A DNA stretch of 39,203 nucleotides from Gamarada debralockiae (Eukaryota > Ascomycota > Leotiomycetes > Helotiales > Hyphodiscaceae). The stretch covers positions 1 through 39,203 of the forward strand of contig NXFV01001933.1 in the NCBI GenBank assembly GCA_002803225.1. The letters are read 5' to 3'. The stretch's first letter is position 1, and each line of letters opens with the position of its first letter. A program made the translations under genes and the position numbers. Below, piece by piece: positions 1 to 13,200 of this stretch. The notes under the pieces were generated by a model. The model was not told the origin of the DNA, did no database searches, and saw only the letters and a program-made list of their open reading frames with translations.

Positions 1-1307
1 CAAAGATTAGAATTGTATCTACAGCGGTCAGTCTGAACTTTATGTACAGGATCCCAAATGCCTCGGCTATTCATCATGCGATGTAATCCCATGTGATGTG
101 CTTCCACATGACCGTTCCTCAGAGACTAATGGGCGTTCAGTGGGCTGTTTCCCTTGTTTTTGGGATACTGTCTCTCGGCATCAGGGCTCTCATTCGCTGC
201 GTACCGATTGGCCGTTCCAGAGAGCTATTGATGCCGTCAAGTGGCCCGCACCGGCAAGACGCACGTTTTCGGCTGAGGCGAATAGCTGGAGCTGTAGAAC
301 CAAGTGAGGTCTAATTGTTAAAAAAAAATTAATTAAAAAAAAAAGAAAATAAAAAAAGAAAAAAGAAAAAATAAATAAAAGAAAGGGACCGGGCTTCGCA
401 GGGTCTTCCGTATTGGCCTTGTATCAGTTCAGTGGCTGAGGGCTAGTTTGCTTTGAGCTGCTCTCTTATAATTACTTCTTTTGGCAAAATGATGGTACCT
501 CTGTGTAACCTCGCGTATGCGAAAATTGAAATCCTTGACCAACCCGATGATAACCCCGCCATCTTCCTCGCACCCCAATTTGAGGCTGCAGTTGTCATTG
601 CGGGATGAACTCTCCCGGCGGGTACGGAAGGGACGGCCCTGAATTGACAAGTGTACCTGCTGTCTGCTATTGGTACTTGCGCAGTGGCCGCAGATGAAAA
701 CTCATCAATAATACGCCTCACTAAGAGCTGAGTCCAGGTCCAACCAATCCTGTATGACCCAAGCGTAAGCTCTGGGTATCACGCTTGTCTAGTTGGACGG
801 CCTTCCCGAGAACGTCATGCGCAAGAGTGCATCACAACGAGCCATTGGACAGAGCCTTGTTCGTGGCTTTGAGCCAGGGTTTCCATACGCGACAAGAATG
901 GAAATGACTGTTCCACGACGTGCAGGAAGTCCAGCTCCAACAGTGTCTTCGCGGTAAGACCCCAAATTTCACGGAGGCTCTGCCGCCCAGGACTTCCCTA
1001 AATTGATTCGTGGGCTTAGGCCATGGCTTCATAAGCAGCAGAAATAAGAAATTATTCAGCAAGTTGACAGTCTATAGCAGCCTGGAGAGTTGTTATGGCT
1101 ACATAACCCAGGCATACCTATTATCGCATAACAGCAGGAGAAACATGGCCTCCGTCACTATCCCACGTCTCTAGAGACCTCAATATTCTGTTCTTTCACA
1201 ATATTCCTGCGGTTGTCCGATTGGTTAAAGCGATATCCAGAGTTGTCAAGCGTTGAGATACCCTCAAGATTCTGAATTGTTGACGCCGAGACGGCGTATT
1301 CCCGAAA
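1..1307. other. Intergenic sequence, no gene supported
   Basis: Only short open frames (under 95 codons) occur here, with no recognisable domain and no sign of splicing into one another. The main visible structure is an A-rich tract near 319-388. The last part is presumably promoter and 5' leader of the gene starting at 1308; an in-frame TGA at 1281-1283 lies just upstream of its ATG. Confidence 0.5.
319..388 (+). repeat. A-rich low-complexity tract
   Basis: About 70 bases are almost all A with scattered T and G. It could be a simple-sequence expansion or the A-rich tail of an old non-LTR retroposon. No coding remnant is recognisable in the 300 bases before it, so the retroposon reading is weak. 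Confidence 0.5.
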
Positions 1308-4300
1308 ATGGGCAACGATTCAGAGAAAATCACCGTTGAGAATGGCTGTGAAGGCTTCGAATGGCTAAGACGTGCTGCCCGAGGTAAGTCAATAGGCTTG
1401 TATCCTACCCATAAGCTATAAACATGCAGATTCGAAGAATGCAAGTCTGATTTTTGGCCTCTAGGACCGACATACATCAGCTATTCCCAATTTTCTCACC
1501 TCCCCGCAGGCTCTTTTGAATGGGGCCAAGGCGGATACGCTGGCTGCAGCAACAATGGTGGCGAACTGCTGTATCTATCCGCACCTTCTGAAGATAAGGG
1601 CCTGATCATGGCTCGGGGAAACTTCTCAACCTCTCTCTATGCCGCTATGTCGCGTGCGCAAGGCGAGTTTGGTGGTCCAGCCACTTTTGGCCTCGAGGTA
1701 AGCAGGGCTGATCACGAATACAAACCTGGTGCGCCTCAGAATGATCCAGCCAAAAATGGATCGAGCTTTTCGCTGGGAGACATGATTGAACGAGGCTCCT
1801 TCAACTACCGCTGGCCAACCAACGAGTATTACCTAGACCGATACAACAAGCAATATGAAAAGAGGGATGAAAAGAAGGATGAAGAAGACAAGAATGAAGA
1901 TAATGATGGAAAGAGAGATGACGTAGAGGATGACTTAAAGGATGACTCGGAAGATGACTCGGATGATGACGAAAATGTTAAACAGAAGAATGAAAAGAAG
2001 GTTGAACCGAAGCTTAAACTGAAGCTTAAACCGAAGGTTGAACAGAAGATTGACGAGAAGGTTGAAGAGAACGATGAAAAAAGGGAACATGTTGGGGTCT
2101 GCCAAATGTTTTCATGTTCTAGAGACGGCATATTCTACCAGGTCTTGCGTATTGAGGAGGGCGGCCACATTGACAAAGAAAATGAGGAGGACGGTGATGT
2201 AGAGGAGAAATCTGGTTTATGCCGCCACTTCCCTCTAGATTCCCAAATTGTCATAACAATGGGCGGTCCCGTCTGGTTTCATAGTTTCAAGGACAGGCTG
2301 CACGTCCAGAAGCTTCCCAATTCCGAGGACAGGTCGAAGGACCAGGTTAAAAGGGAAGATGAGCTTGTTGATGATCTTTCCACGAAAATAGATCCAGCTG
2401 CCCTTTCCTCAAGTACTCCAGACTCTGCACCGACGACTTCAGCTGATCCTGCGGCCCAGACCTCAGCTAATCCCGCTTCTTCACCGGGCCCTACTGCTGT
2501 CTCCCAAACAACCAAGCCAGACAAGTTTGACACGATACGGTACTGGGATAGCAAGCGCAGAATTGGTTTAGAAGCGAAGGTCCATCACCTTGAGCTAATC
2601 GACAAAGAAAAGTATGAGTACAAGTACACACCGCTTCCATTGACCAAGTCAGAGACGGACGCTGATAATGGGCCTGATGACGTGCAAGGACCATCTAGAA
2701 CCGTAGCCTACAATGCGGTACATCGGTTGGCCGTCCCAATATCGAGGCAATCGGAGCACGGGAAACAACCAAGATCTGCTACGTTTTTGGCTGCCATCCG
2801 CCTGGTTGAAAATATAAATGGGGGTGGTGGTTGGCCTGAGATCCCGTGGCCTGAGATCCCGCAACCAAAGAGGTTTTACGATTACATCGGCGTCAACCCT
2901 TCGAGCGAGAATGCCACAGGAGCCATGTGGGAAACAGTCTTTATCGAACGGCGAAACAATTTGGATTCTGTATTAGATGCTGCCGAGGCTAGTGTAGTGG
3001 GCCGCTCGCTGGAGAAGATACTAGCAGTCGATATTGTAAAAGCCACTTTCCACATTGATGCGAAGAAAATAGAAGGAAAGAAGGTAGACAAGGAGGGCAA
3101 AATCCAGGACCAAGATGGCAAAACCATTGCAAAGGCCAAACTTTTGCTTAAGATTGAGGGTTCAGCCTCACCCTCCGCTCCATTCAATAAATTCTCAGGC
3201 AGCGTTGTGGACAAATCAGGCAACATCGTCTTCGAAAGCGTCGTAGACAAATCAGGCAACAGCACCGTCAAAAAACAAATCGTGGGGAGGCTCGTTGAAG
3301 CAGTCGTTGAAGGAGAGACACATAATGCACAGTATGCAGCGGGGATCCCAAAAGAACACTCAAATACCACAGCCCTTGTGAGCAACCTCTTTGTTCGACC
3401 GAATGTCGACTTAAAAGCCTTGTTGTAAGTGTCTTACTTCGAAACATTCCTTCGGGGTGAATAGAGAGTATTCTAACATCTGGGAACAGCTGGAAAGTTC
3501 GGTTTCTAGTTAGAATTCATAAATTTCTGTCGCATCTTCTAGACGAACAATCGTCAGATCGTGATCAAGGAAAAGCAGCCAACTCCAATGGGAGTCAAAC
3601 AAATCTCAATGGAAGTGAAGCCAACTTCAATGGCAGTGAAGCTAGCGTTAGTGGGAGCGAAATCAACCCCAAGGGGACGGAAGCAAACCACAATGGCAGT
3701 GAAGTCAGCGCCAGTGGGATGGTAGCGAAAACTTACATTAAGATCATCGCGGGGTCCCAACTAACGCGCATTAAAAATCACATCGAGGGCGTTATCCAAT
3801 ACTTGGTCAGGGTATTACTGGAGCCCGGCTTATACACGCCATTGACTCCGGATAGCCACGTGGCAGGAGAGTCAAACTATTACTACGTTATGACGACGAT
3901 TTGGTACGTTGCGATGAATTTCCCTGAAAGTCCTGACTTGACCTGGTACTGGAAAGCGGCAATCAAGAAGTGGAAGAAAGGGAATGGTCGTCTTTTCAAT
4001 ACCAACCGTCTGCCTCCAGAATACTGGACTTTTGGAACAGCCGACAAAGATAAGGTACCACTACTTCAGTGGTATCACCACGGCTCGATTCTGAACCTTT
4101 GTCGAAGGGACATCCTTGACACATCTTGGAAGGACAACGACCTTGAGAAGAAGGTATTCAAGCTATCAACGGCGGCCAAAGTAGCCTCAGCGGCCAAGTT
4201 ATCATCCCGACAGCCATACGCGGCAGATGATGAGATTGTTGATAGGCTGTCCTTTCTATCGGATGAGTTAGACCTCGAAGACCTCGAAGGTGGTCGTATA

Positions 4301-7046
4301 GGCACCGTTGCCAAGCTTACAATGAAACGCGTTAAGCAACGGGAGTTCACAAGGAATCTCAACCCAGGCTGGCTATCCCATCCCGAGGACGGATCGACGT
4401 CTGGGCCTTGGGAAGTTCACGCATTATGTCACCATAGCAGTCTGGTAGTATTAAATATGGAGGAAATAAACTCACAGGACGGGAGAATGAAAGAACATAA
4501 CAAAAAGGAGGTAGAATCGCGAAAACGGAGAATTTGTCGCTTTCTGAATGCGGAGGGCATCCTGGTGCCTACTTGGGAGCGGGCGCATGCGATGGCTCGC
4601 AAGGGCTGGCTCCGTTCGGAGTCCACAGCGGTTTTGGCAACGACGATTCTCAAAATATATGAAAAGCATATGTCCATTCTTGCCGATCATGAAAAGAGCG
4701 AGAAAAGCGAATCGCCCGGCATCGTCGCTGCCGACACGGGACTCTTGAGGGAGATCATGTATATGGAAAGTTTGTTGAAAGATCAGCTAGACTTAGTCGA
4801 AAAATCCACAGGCCAAGTCGGACTCTTGCCTCCGATCCAATGGATGAAGTTCAGTCCACCACGACGATATCACCCTGACAGCTTCATCAATTCGCTCGAA
4901 GATACACCCGAACTTTACCGACTGCCACATATAAAGAAATTTTCCATACCTATTTCGCTTCGCGGCTACGCGACTCTCCCAGATAAAATGGACGAAAACT
5001 TTACGAAGTTCAGGAGGAAGCATCTTGACGAGGATATCTTGAAATGCCTCTGGATTTCGGACATCCAGGCCACTGAGCAGGATGAAGGAGATGCTTCCGG
5101 AGCTACCTGGAAAGTAAAACATTTGCCATACAGTACTGGAGACAAGGCGAAAAGTGGTTTCCAAAAGCCAGAAAGTCTGTCACCAAAACCGCCAGACAAT
5201 AAATCGGGTCGGAGTCCACATGATCACGAAACAGCAGGATACCGACTTGCCTGGGCACTCTATGACAGTGTAAGCAAGTCATTCAGGTCCGTTTGAGTTA
5301 TTTCTATACTAATGCTCTCCACTAGCTTGTGGACCAAGAAGTACAGCATCGATTTCTGTAAGAGCGCCCCATGTACGGCTTGCGGAATGAGGGACCTCGT
5401 TAACCAGTTTGAGTAGCACCGTGAGAACATCAATAGGTCAAAGTTTACCCAAAAAGCTTCTGGACATGTTAATCTATGTGATACACGCCGAATCTGCTGC
5501 TTGTCTGGGAAACCACGTCCTTGGATACTCCCGCTTTTCTTGTGAGACGCGGGATACATGGGTTTCAAGCATTACCCTTAGATGTTGGCGAGTTGGCCGT
5601 AAAGGTCCGGATCCTCAACAGAAGAAAAAACAAAAAGATAAGACAGAGAGGAAAAGGCGGCCTTTTTGGAGAAAGAGCGGCGGCCAGGAAACGGTCTCAA
5701 ACCCGGCGGCTAGTGATGCATCAAAAAAACAGAGCCCCAACTCGATCCGGGAGATCTCGGATGACGACCCGATATATCTGCGGTTGGACTTGGAGAAAAT
5801 CTGGAAACAATTGGAAACGGAGAACTTGAGTATTGAACTTGAGGTGTCGTCAATCGTGATTTCCACGAACTCATTCGGAGATTTCAGTAAATGTACGGTC
5901 GTATCGAAACTGCTCAACAGAAAGCACATGGAAGCTATCGTGGACGATGCTCTTACGCTGTGGCAGAAGTTTATCCACCAGCCTCAGACCGCAAGGTGCC
6001 TCGTCTTCTTCTTAGTACTGGGTAAAATGTGTCAGCAAATCACTCTGCACTATGAGAAGGCTATTGATAAACTAACTTCCATCTGGAAACTTGATGTAAG
6101 TTAATACCATCAATATGTTTTCATCTCGCAGCGGGCTAAACTAATTCTCAACAGACCAGTTCTTTGCACTCGGAAAAGCAGTGGTCCCGTGATAGATCTT
6201 CGGCTCTCGAGTTTGAATTAGGGCTCTGGAGTTTGGATTCGCTTCATAAGCTGCAAAATAGCCTGAAATCATCGGTTGACAGCCTTGTTGAGGCTAAGGA
6301 AAAGCTTACTGCGCAGATCAATGATGTGAGTTCATGGAAGTGTTTAATCTTTGAGCCGGGTTTTGATATTTGCGTTTGCGAGCAAAAGTTAACATGTCCA
6401 GGGGCCCGGCACTCGCAGTATGGCGCTCGAGAGAATGTGCCAAGAGTACCTAGGACAATTTGAGAGCAACTTTGTACAGTTGACAGCCGTGAATGCGAGG
6501 CTAGAACGGAGAATCGAGCTGAATACGCGGAATAAAGAAGCCGTGAGTCACTTGGAACTTGTTCTCCTTGTCCATTTATACTGATCCACGCCGTTTCAGC
6601 TCTCCGCGGTTTTGACAATGAGAGATAGCCGTGCCTCGCTCTCCCAAAACTCAACTATCCAAAAGCTGACCTATTTAACTATTGCTTACTTGCCGATGGC
6701 GTTAATGGCTGTGAGTATAGACTTTCAAGTTTTCAATGATCGAGTTTTGTGCTTACGATACGTTCAGTCAGTATTTGCTATCCCGGAGGGGCAGAATGTG
6801 ATTTTCACAGATATGGGTATTTCGTGGTTCGTTGGGGCCATTTTACTGCTGTCTCTAGTCACCTACACCATGGCCGTTTTCGTTGGCGACATCTTGGACT
6901 TCATCGCGCGATTTGGCAAAGCAGTAGCCCACTTCTTCACTGCTGGTGGTGGTAGTGGAGGTGGTGAGAAAAATAAACCGAAAAATAAGCTACCTAAAGC
7001 TCAAACCCCCAACTCCAAACCTATTGAATCAGACGATATTGTGTAG
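1308..7046 (+). CDS. Large fungal-specific protein with CorA-like two-helix C-terminus
   Basis: I join nine exons: 1308-1383, 1510-3424, 3490-5269, 5326-5357, 5417-6095, 6155-6325, 6402-6542, 6600-6710 and 6768-7046. The introns are GT..AG, mostly with branch sites such as CTAAC, and the sum is 5,184 nt (1,727 aa plus stop) with no internal stop. ATG 1308 is the first Met after an in-frame TGA at 1281. Residues about 137-221 are a Lys/Glu/Asp-rich low-complexity run. Residues 695-743 are seven 7-residue repeats (type N-x-N-G-S-E-A). A basic patch lies near 1337-1357. The end is helical, then two hydrophobic segments (about 1621-1640 and 1655-1678) in the arrangement of fungal CorA-like proteins, but the GMN position reads AIPEG. 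I do not recognise the N-terminal 1,500 residues. It is probably membrane-anchored; ion transport is doubtful without GMN. Confidence 0.8.
3581..3727 (+). repeat. In-frame 21-bp tandem repeat (seven units)
   Basis: Seven consecutive 21-bp units sit in exon 3 of the large CorA-like gene, each coding a heptapeptide related to N-x-N-G-S-E-A. The units are diverged (for example NLNGSEA, NFNGSEA, SVSGSEI, NPKGTEA, NHNGSEV). The unit length is a multiple of three, so unit gain or loss keeps the frame. Such coding minisatellites are often length-polymorphic between strains. Confidence 0.85.
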
Positions 7047-7571
7047 TAAAATCATGTATGTATTGATATCTCAGGAGGAGAGAATCGTGGGGTTGCCAGA
7101 ACCCGATATACATGTAAACAACCGTCACTATAGCAACTAGCAACAGCCTAGATTTCATCTGACAAAACCTCTAACTCAAGGCCACGAAACTCAGACCAAC
7201 AGCTACAATGATCCAAAAGACACTTGGGCGCTGATTTCCAAATCCGTTTAACAGAAAATGGATAAAAGAAGTTATCTGGGGTTAAGATCTAATCGCGGAA
7301 TATGCCTGCCCAGAATGAGGGCATCATACCAGTGATGTATAGCCGCTGGAGGACGGAACATCGGCACAGCAGCGAGGCCTCTAAAAGAAAATGGAAAATT
7401 TGGAGAGACACAGCCATTGCATTTTCCAGGTCGGGAAATTTGCCTAGAACTCATAATCTGCTCCCCAGTCCAGGTACTGTCGTTGAGATATGTTGCGAGG
7501 TCATAATTGTAGAATGTGAAAGTAGCTTGACATTTAGAGCGTAGTGATCCAAGGGCTATATATACAGCGTA
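7047..7571. other. Downstream region of the large gene, no gene supported
   Basis: This stretch follows the TAG at 7044-7046 and should hold the 3' UTR and terminator. Open frames on both strands are short and do not resemble known proteins. Confidence 0.5.
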
Positions 7572-7616
7572 GTGACTCATGTCCTACGTGACATGAGTCA
7601 CGTGGGTTATGACTCA
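7572..7616. promoter_or_regulatory. Perfect 12-bp palindrome with three Gcn4/AP-1-type sites
   Basis: GTGACTCATGTC (7572-7583) and its exact reverse complement (7590-7601) flank a 6-base spacer. The heptamer TGACTCA/TGAGTCA occurs at 7573-7579, 7594-7600 and 7610-7616, three times in 44 bases. This heptamer is the core bound by bZIP regulators such as Gcn4/CPC1. The target is unclear: the next gene start downstream is 2.6 kb away, so it may belong to an unrecognised transcript or a transposon remnant. Confidence 0.4.
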
Positions 7617-9268
7617 GATGTCACGTTCCAACAGGATAGTTGATGACTAGCTGGAGGACCACGACATGATCTTCGTTCTTTTGCTCACCCTCCCACTTCT
7701 CAAAACAGGCCTAGAGCTCTCCTCTAACTCAATATCCGGCCAGGCCAGATCTTGCCTTCCCTTTACGGGGATTTTGCGTGGTTTGCTTGCCCTTTGGCTT
7801 TGACAGAGGTGCCTTAGCCTTTGCCTTGGCCCTTTTAGGCTTAGGTTAAGGCTCAGGCTCAGGCTTAGGAGATAGGGAAGAGGGGATAAAGAAGAATTAG
7901 TCTCCATTTTAGGGAGCGTAGTTTCACTTGATAATGCTCTCTCTCCCCCTGCATGCTTCGCCCGCAATTGCTCCTCCAATTCTACTGCAAAGGCCTCATG
8001 ATCATTATTGTCTTGGGGAGTCACAAGTGTTTTTCGTTTCTTGGCAAGCCTCCCTACTTTTCAAATCAGGTGTCTGATACGAGATTTCTTAAAAAGTGAG
8101 TTGATAAAATGATAGTGGTCTGCCTTGAGAACAAACAAAGGGACTATGTGGATCTAAATATCAGCTTAAACCTAAGCAAAAACAATATCTTTTAGAGTCT
8201 AGAAGCTTACGTTATTATCGCGCATAAAAGGGGTATACATACGCCCCTTAATTCGATCCCGCATATAGATTTTTGAGGGCATTTCAAGATCTCTGGCTTG
8301 CCGAAGAGAATAGAGGTATTAATAGAGTAATACAAAGTCATTCAAAGATCTAGAGAGCGTGGCAAGAACGTGAAAGAGGTGAAAATTCATTAGGAGCGAA
8401 AATCAGGAGGATGCGGACTTCTCTAATGGGAGGGCTAATGGCGCCACAGTCCCCTGGCATAAACCCACAGACAAGATGTCTTGTTTTTATATAGTTTTAA
8501 AGCTATTCCTGCTGATGTTTGATAATCTGGATAGTTCGCATTTGAGGATTCATGAACCCAACTCCCAGCCCCTCGGGTTTTGACCCCCACCTAGCCTCCT
8601 GTTTTTAAAACACTCCCTGGCTATCGAATTCGTCGTAGAAATATCACAGTATTTCATCGATATCGTGATAAGTAGGTGTTTACGTCATATTTTAGCGTTT
8701 ATAAAAAAATCGCTGGTGGGCTAATCTGAAAACAATGTAATCTGAATCGATATACCAGCTCGCCTCCAATTTTCCGAAGAAAACGCCCCGCTTTTAAAAA
8801 GGCTCGTGATTAAAAAAACACACCTGGTGTGAGCTAGCAGATAACTTATTATTTCGTGATTTGCATCCGTTATTTTGCGAAGGGGAAAGCTTTAGAGATG
8901 CCCTAGAAGAAAAGTAGAATGCTCAGGGTCGGGCCGCGTGACATAGAAAATCTTCGCACAAAGATAGAAAAAGATAGACGATATTTTTAACGAAAGATGC
9001 GGCTTGTAAACTAATCTTCTGCGAGGCGATCATAATGGATTACTCGATGCTAGAACTTTTCCTTCACCCCTTCATTCTTTATCCCGGGCAATCTAAGGTA
9101 AGCTTGGATGTAGAGCCCATTTGAATGACCATCAAGTGCCAACATGGACATAAATTAAGGGGCATGTCGATGTAGGACTTAGTCCTTACTCGTAAGCACG
9201 TCCAATTATGAACGAAGAAAACCTGCAGGGAATTCGTTGAGCGAGGCTGAGAGGGTGGGGTAGAGGAT
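7617..9268. other. Gene-free, AT-rich stretch with possible repeat debris
   Basis: No exon chain can be built. A minus-strand frame at 7647-8024 (125 codons, containing EFT-like charged text and a Ser/Leu low-complexity run caused by a GGCTCA/GGCTTA-type simple repeat near 7840-7870) may be the end of an old transposon protein, but I see no diagnostic motif. The rest is stop-rich on both strands. Confidence 0.35.
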
Positions 9269-9521
9269 TGTTGGCAGGTCTATGAAGCACGGTGATATCT
9301 GCCAACATACATACAGTGGCCGTACTGAAATTCAACTGTGTCGCTTATGGCCGTATGGTATACGGCCGGAGAGTACTCGTATGATAGAAGTTCAGAGGAG
9401 CTGAGGTTAGATATATATAAGGTCTAGACCTCGTAGAGGTAGAGACGAGGAATGGAAGACAATCAGGCCTATTTGAGACTAGCGTCATATGGGCCACAGT
9501 ATCAGGGTGCTCATACCAACA
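9269..9521. mobile_element. Solo LTR, Copia-type (253 bp)
   Basis: The segment starts TGTTGG and ends CCAACA, the short terminal inverted repeat typical of Copia-class LTRs. The flanking bases are aggat on the left and gggat on the right, a near-perfect 5-bp target-site duplication. Inside is a TATA-like stretch near 9410-9420, as expected for an LTR promoter. No gag/pol sequence or second LTR is adjacent, so I read it as a solo LTR left after recombination. The strand of the former element cannot be fixed; the TATA position suggests plus. Confidence 0.65.
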
Positions 9522-10259
9522 GGGATGAGTAACTTTTCAGTCACTCATCGCTAAATGATTCGCAAGTCGTGATACACGGATTCGTGCCCGGGTCCGCGAC
9601 CGACAAGAAATATTTGTAATATATTGATGTCTAAACCAAAGCCTGTCGAGCCTGTGTTGGTCCATCCAGACAGGGGCCAATCACTTGTGCTTGAAAAGGC
9701 CATCGGCATGGCTGTAGCACGAAATATTGGCTCTTTAAAGGGAGTTGGCTAGGCATCACAGGCTAGACACGCTATCGTTACAGGGATACATTCAGCCTCG
9801 CAGCACTCCGGCCGAATAACTACATTTGTCACTTTGGTGGTGGTGATCGACAGTATGGTGTCCGGGGTAATAATTTTATGCAGTGGCAGGTGGAGCTGTC
9901 ACACAGAAAAGCATTGAGTCTCATTGGGCATGAAATTTGGGGGCTGCCCACTGGCGTAGGTGCGCCCGTCACCCCCAATGCAGGCTGCAGTTTGAGGCGT
10001 CCGCTGAGGACCGTCAAAGTCTTTGCATCATCTGCTGACCTTTCGACTCTTCAGTTCGTCCCAACTACCTCCAAACGCCATTTTTGGAAGAGCAACGTCG
10101 CCGCATCTCCTGTACGCCGTATGGTCACGTGTTTTTGCGTCTCCGGCGTGCTCCTTTCTTCCTAATTTGATAAACTTTAGCCGCATTCACCTGCCCAGTG
10201 CAGGGAGTTTCTCAACATCAGGCTGTATTTACGCTCCAGCCTCATTCCGTCATCACACG

Positions 10260-13200
10260 ATGTCGACGTCAAGTCGCCCGTCCGTGCTCCGGAGAGAGCC
10301 TTCTCAGGAACGGGGAAAAGCGCCAATGATGAAGAAAATATTCGACGAAATGGCCGCTGCCACGAAACACTTCAACAGACCGGACAAAGCATACATATGC
10401 AAATTCGATCTCGACCGCATTTGGTCTGACAAACGGAGGATCTCCGTCGTGCTTCAACCCGACAATTTCTCTCAGCTTGACCTTGAGATAATTCAGAAGC
10501 AATTGATTCTGATATTGTCCACTCTGGTCTATATGGGCGCTACATTGTACCTGACCTCCTTCCGCTCCAGATTTTTCGACCCCAGCTCCGGCAAACCCCG
10601 CGTGACAGATAAGGGCTTTCCATTTGAGAAACACCAACTCGACTTTTTTGACCCCGAGTCTGAGTCAGCTCTTCAACAGCAGTTCTATGATAACCAATTT
10701 CGATTCAAGCCTGTTGTCATCATCGTGAAAAGGCGTCAGAAAGCTCAAGAGATTAAGAATCCAAACGCAAGGCTACCTTTTGAAACCCGGCTTAGGAGCG
10801 TCGGAGCTGGAGGCTATGGACAGGTCGATTGCGTGGGTATATCACCTAGGTGCATACAGATGGCGGACGGAGGAGATTTTCCGGACGTGAGTTCCTACTA
10901 TCTCGTCAAAACCGGAGCGTCACATGGACATCATATTGATACATTTTACAGATATACCGAGTGGCTTGCAAAGAGATCGAGCTTCCTGAGGACTTCGACA
11001 AAGAAAAAGAAAATCTCCAGATCTTGAAGGAGAGCTTGACTAGCCATGACAGGATAATGCTGCATTTCACCACCATCGAGCATGGACCCAATCGTTACAT
11101 CCTGATGCCTTATGCGCCATATGGGGATCTTGAGGTGTTCTTACACTGTGGAATAGAACCCGGACCCGGTGAGCGAAAGCAATATGACTTCGACAAGCGT
11201 TTCAGCAAAGTGAAAAATAACGACATCACCCTCGCCCTCCTAGCTCAATGTTGGTCCCTCGCGGATGCCCTCCACTGGCTTCACAACGGAATCAAAGTTG
11301 AGAACAGTTCGAGTACAGTATTCTGTGCTCATATGGACCTCAAGCCAGCCAACATTCTAATCAAACAAGATGAAGATGAGAAATCGGTGGTGGGAATGTG
11401 GGTAATATCGGATTTTGGCATCTCTGTATTGGAAGATCAGAAGGACAAGGAAGAAGCTGAATATGGTTCTATCGGCGATTATATCAAGTTACTAACAATG
11501 AATACACGACCGAAACGAATCGAAGGAACTTATCAAGCTCCAGAGGTCAAGCTTTCCGAGCACATTCGTGGTCTGCCTTCGCATCTGACACCGGACCAAA
11601 GAGGAGTCGGCCGCAAGAGCGATATATGGTCGTTCGGCTGCATCCTCAGCGAAGTGCTGGCCTTCTCACTGGGAAAAGATCCGAAGGATGAACTCGTCAG
11701 GGAGTTTCAGAGAGCTCGGAGAGAACACCCGGGAAACGATTACTTCTATTCCGAGAAAGTCAGTTTCCTCAACGTGGCCAATGCTCCAAAAGAGTATCAC
11801 GTCCGACCTTCCGTCCTTTTGTGGCTAGATAACCTCTGCAAGAGAGCTGCTACCCCAAAAAGATGGGTAGATTGCTTTGTTGGCACTATAAAATCCATTC
11901 TGGTAGTGGACACAGTGCATCGACCCGACTCAAAAAAGTTGTTGAAGCTTGTGGGGCACGTGAAGAGCCACGTAGCTCGCTCTCTAGGTAGTGAAGCAGT
12001 TCCCTGTCCTATCTTGGAACCCAAATCTGCGGTAGTTGCAGGGGCAAGATCGCAGGGTGTCAACGCCAGCCAAACCTCTCCGCGCCCGCCTCCACTTATA
12101 CCCCGAAAGCCAGTCAACTCTCCCAATTCCAGTCCAAAGAACGGCAATCATGATTTTGCTCTAACAGTTTACCGCTCTACCACTTTCGAACAAGAGGTCA
12201 TTCACGGCAACGATAACCCTAGAATTCGACCAATTGCAGATTCCAATACTTTCGAACAAAGCATGATACAGGAGGAGGAGGACGATGATGAAGAGAGCAC
12301 CGCACCAGTCAATTTGGATACAGACCAGCAGCGCCAGAACGAAGATGTCGCTGCGGCAAATGTTGATACCGCCCCGTCCGCCTCTGAAGGCTCCACCTTG
12401 GTCACCTCTCAAGATGAGAATGTAAACGCTCGCCCAGGGACCCACCCAGTCCAGGAGCGGGATGGCCAGCCTGAATCAGATCGTAAACCAAGCTCTGGGG
12501 GCACATCTTCACTCTTTTCCTCGTTCGTAAAGCCGGTACATGCTCGCGGCATTATGGTAGAACCGGCTGTTCCCATGAGTCCAACTCCTTCGATTTGTGT
12601 TCGTTTGCCAAAACCACCAGACTCAAGTCTCAAAATCATTTCCATAGCATTGACACCCTCAATAAATGGAGCTCGGCTCGCTTGTCTCTCAAAATCCTTC
12701 GTCTATATTTACACTCTGAATGCCGAAGGATCGACAGCTGGTTTTGAAAGGGAAGTCCGACTTCCTGGGCATGACGGTTGGAGTGGCGTTACCCTTGCAG
12801 ATAACTTTCTGGCAGCTTGGGGATTCTCCGGCCATAAAATAGTAGGTCCCACAAAATCAAATCTTTTCCATATCGGAATTAACCATAACATCCACAGCTA
12901 CATTTCTGCGATATCCGAGCGCCTCAACATCCCAGACACTTTTCCCCACAGGACATTGAAATGCTAGAGCGAGTGGCCGTCTCTGAACAGGGAGTGGCTG
13001 CGTTGCTATGTCGAGGGAATATTATAACTGCCTCTCTTGAGTAAGTTTACATGATACACTAGTTGACATTTTGCTAAATTCGATAGTGATCAAAAAGAAC
13101 CAGTTACTCTGTCTGCGTTGCCGGACCAAAACTTTACAGATGTAGCTTTCAACGAGACTGGAGAGATCCTCTTTGCTTGGGCGTATGGAAAGAAAGACTC

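Noticed and set aside
1829..2131. Ser/Phe-rich minus-strand ORF
   Set aside because: It is the antisense of the Lys/Asp/Glu-rich low-complexity part of the large plus-strand gene, whose frame is supported across nine exons.
2882..3385. 167-codon minus-strand ORF
   Set aside because: Shadow of exon 2 of the large gene; no motif of its own.
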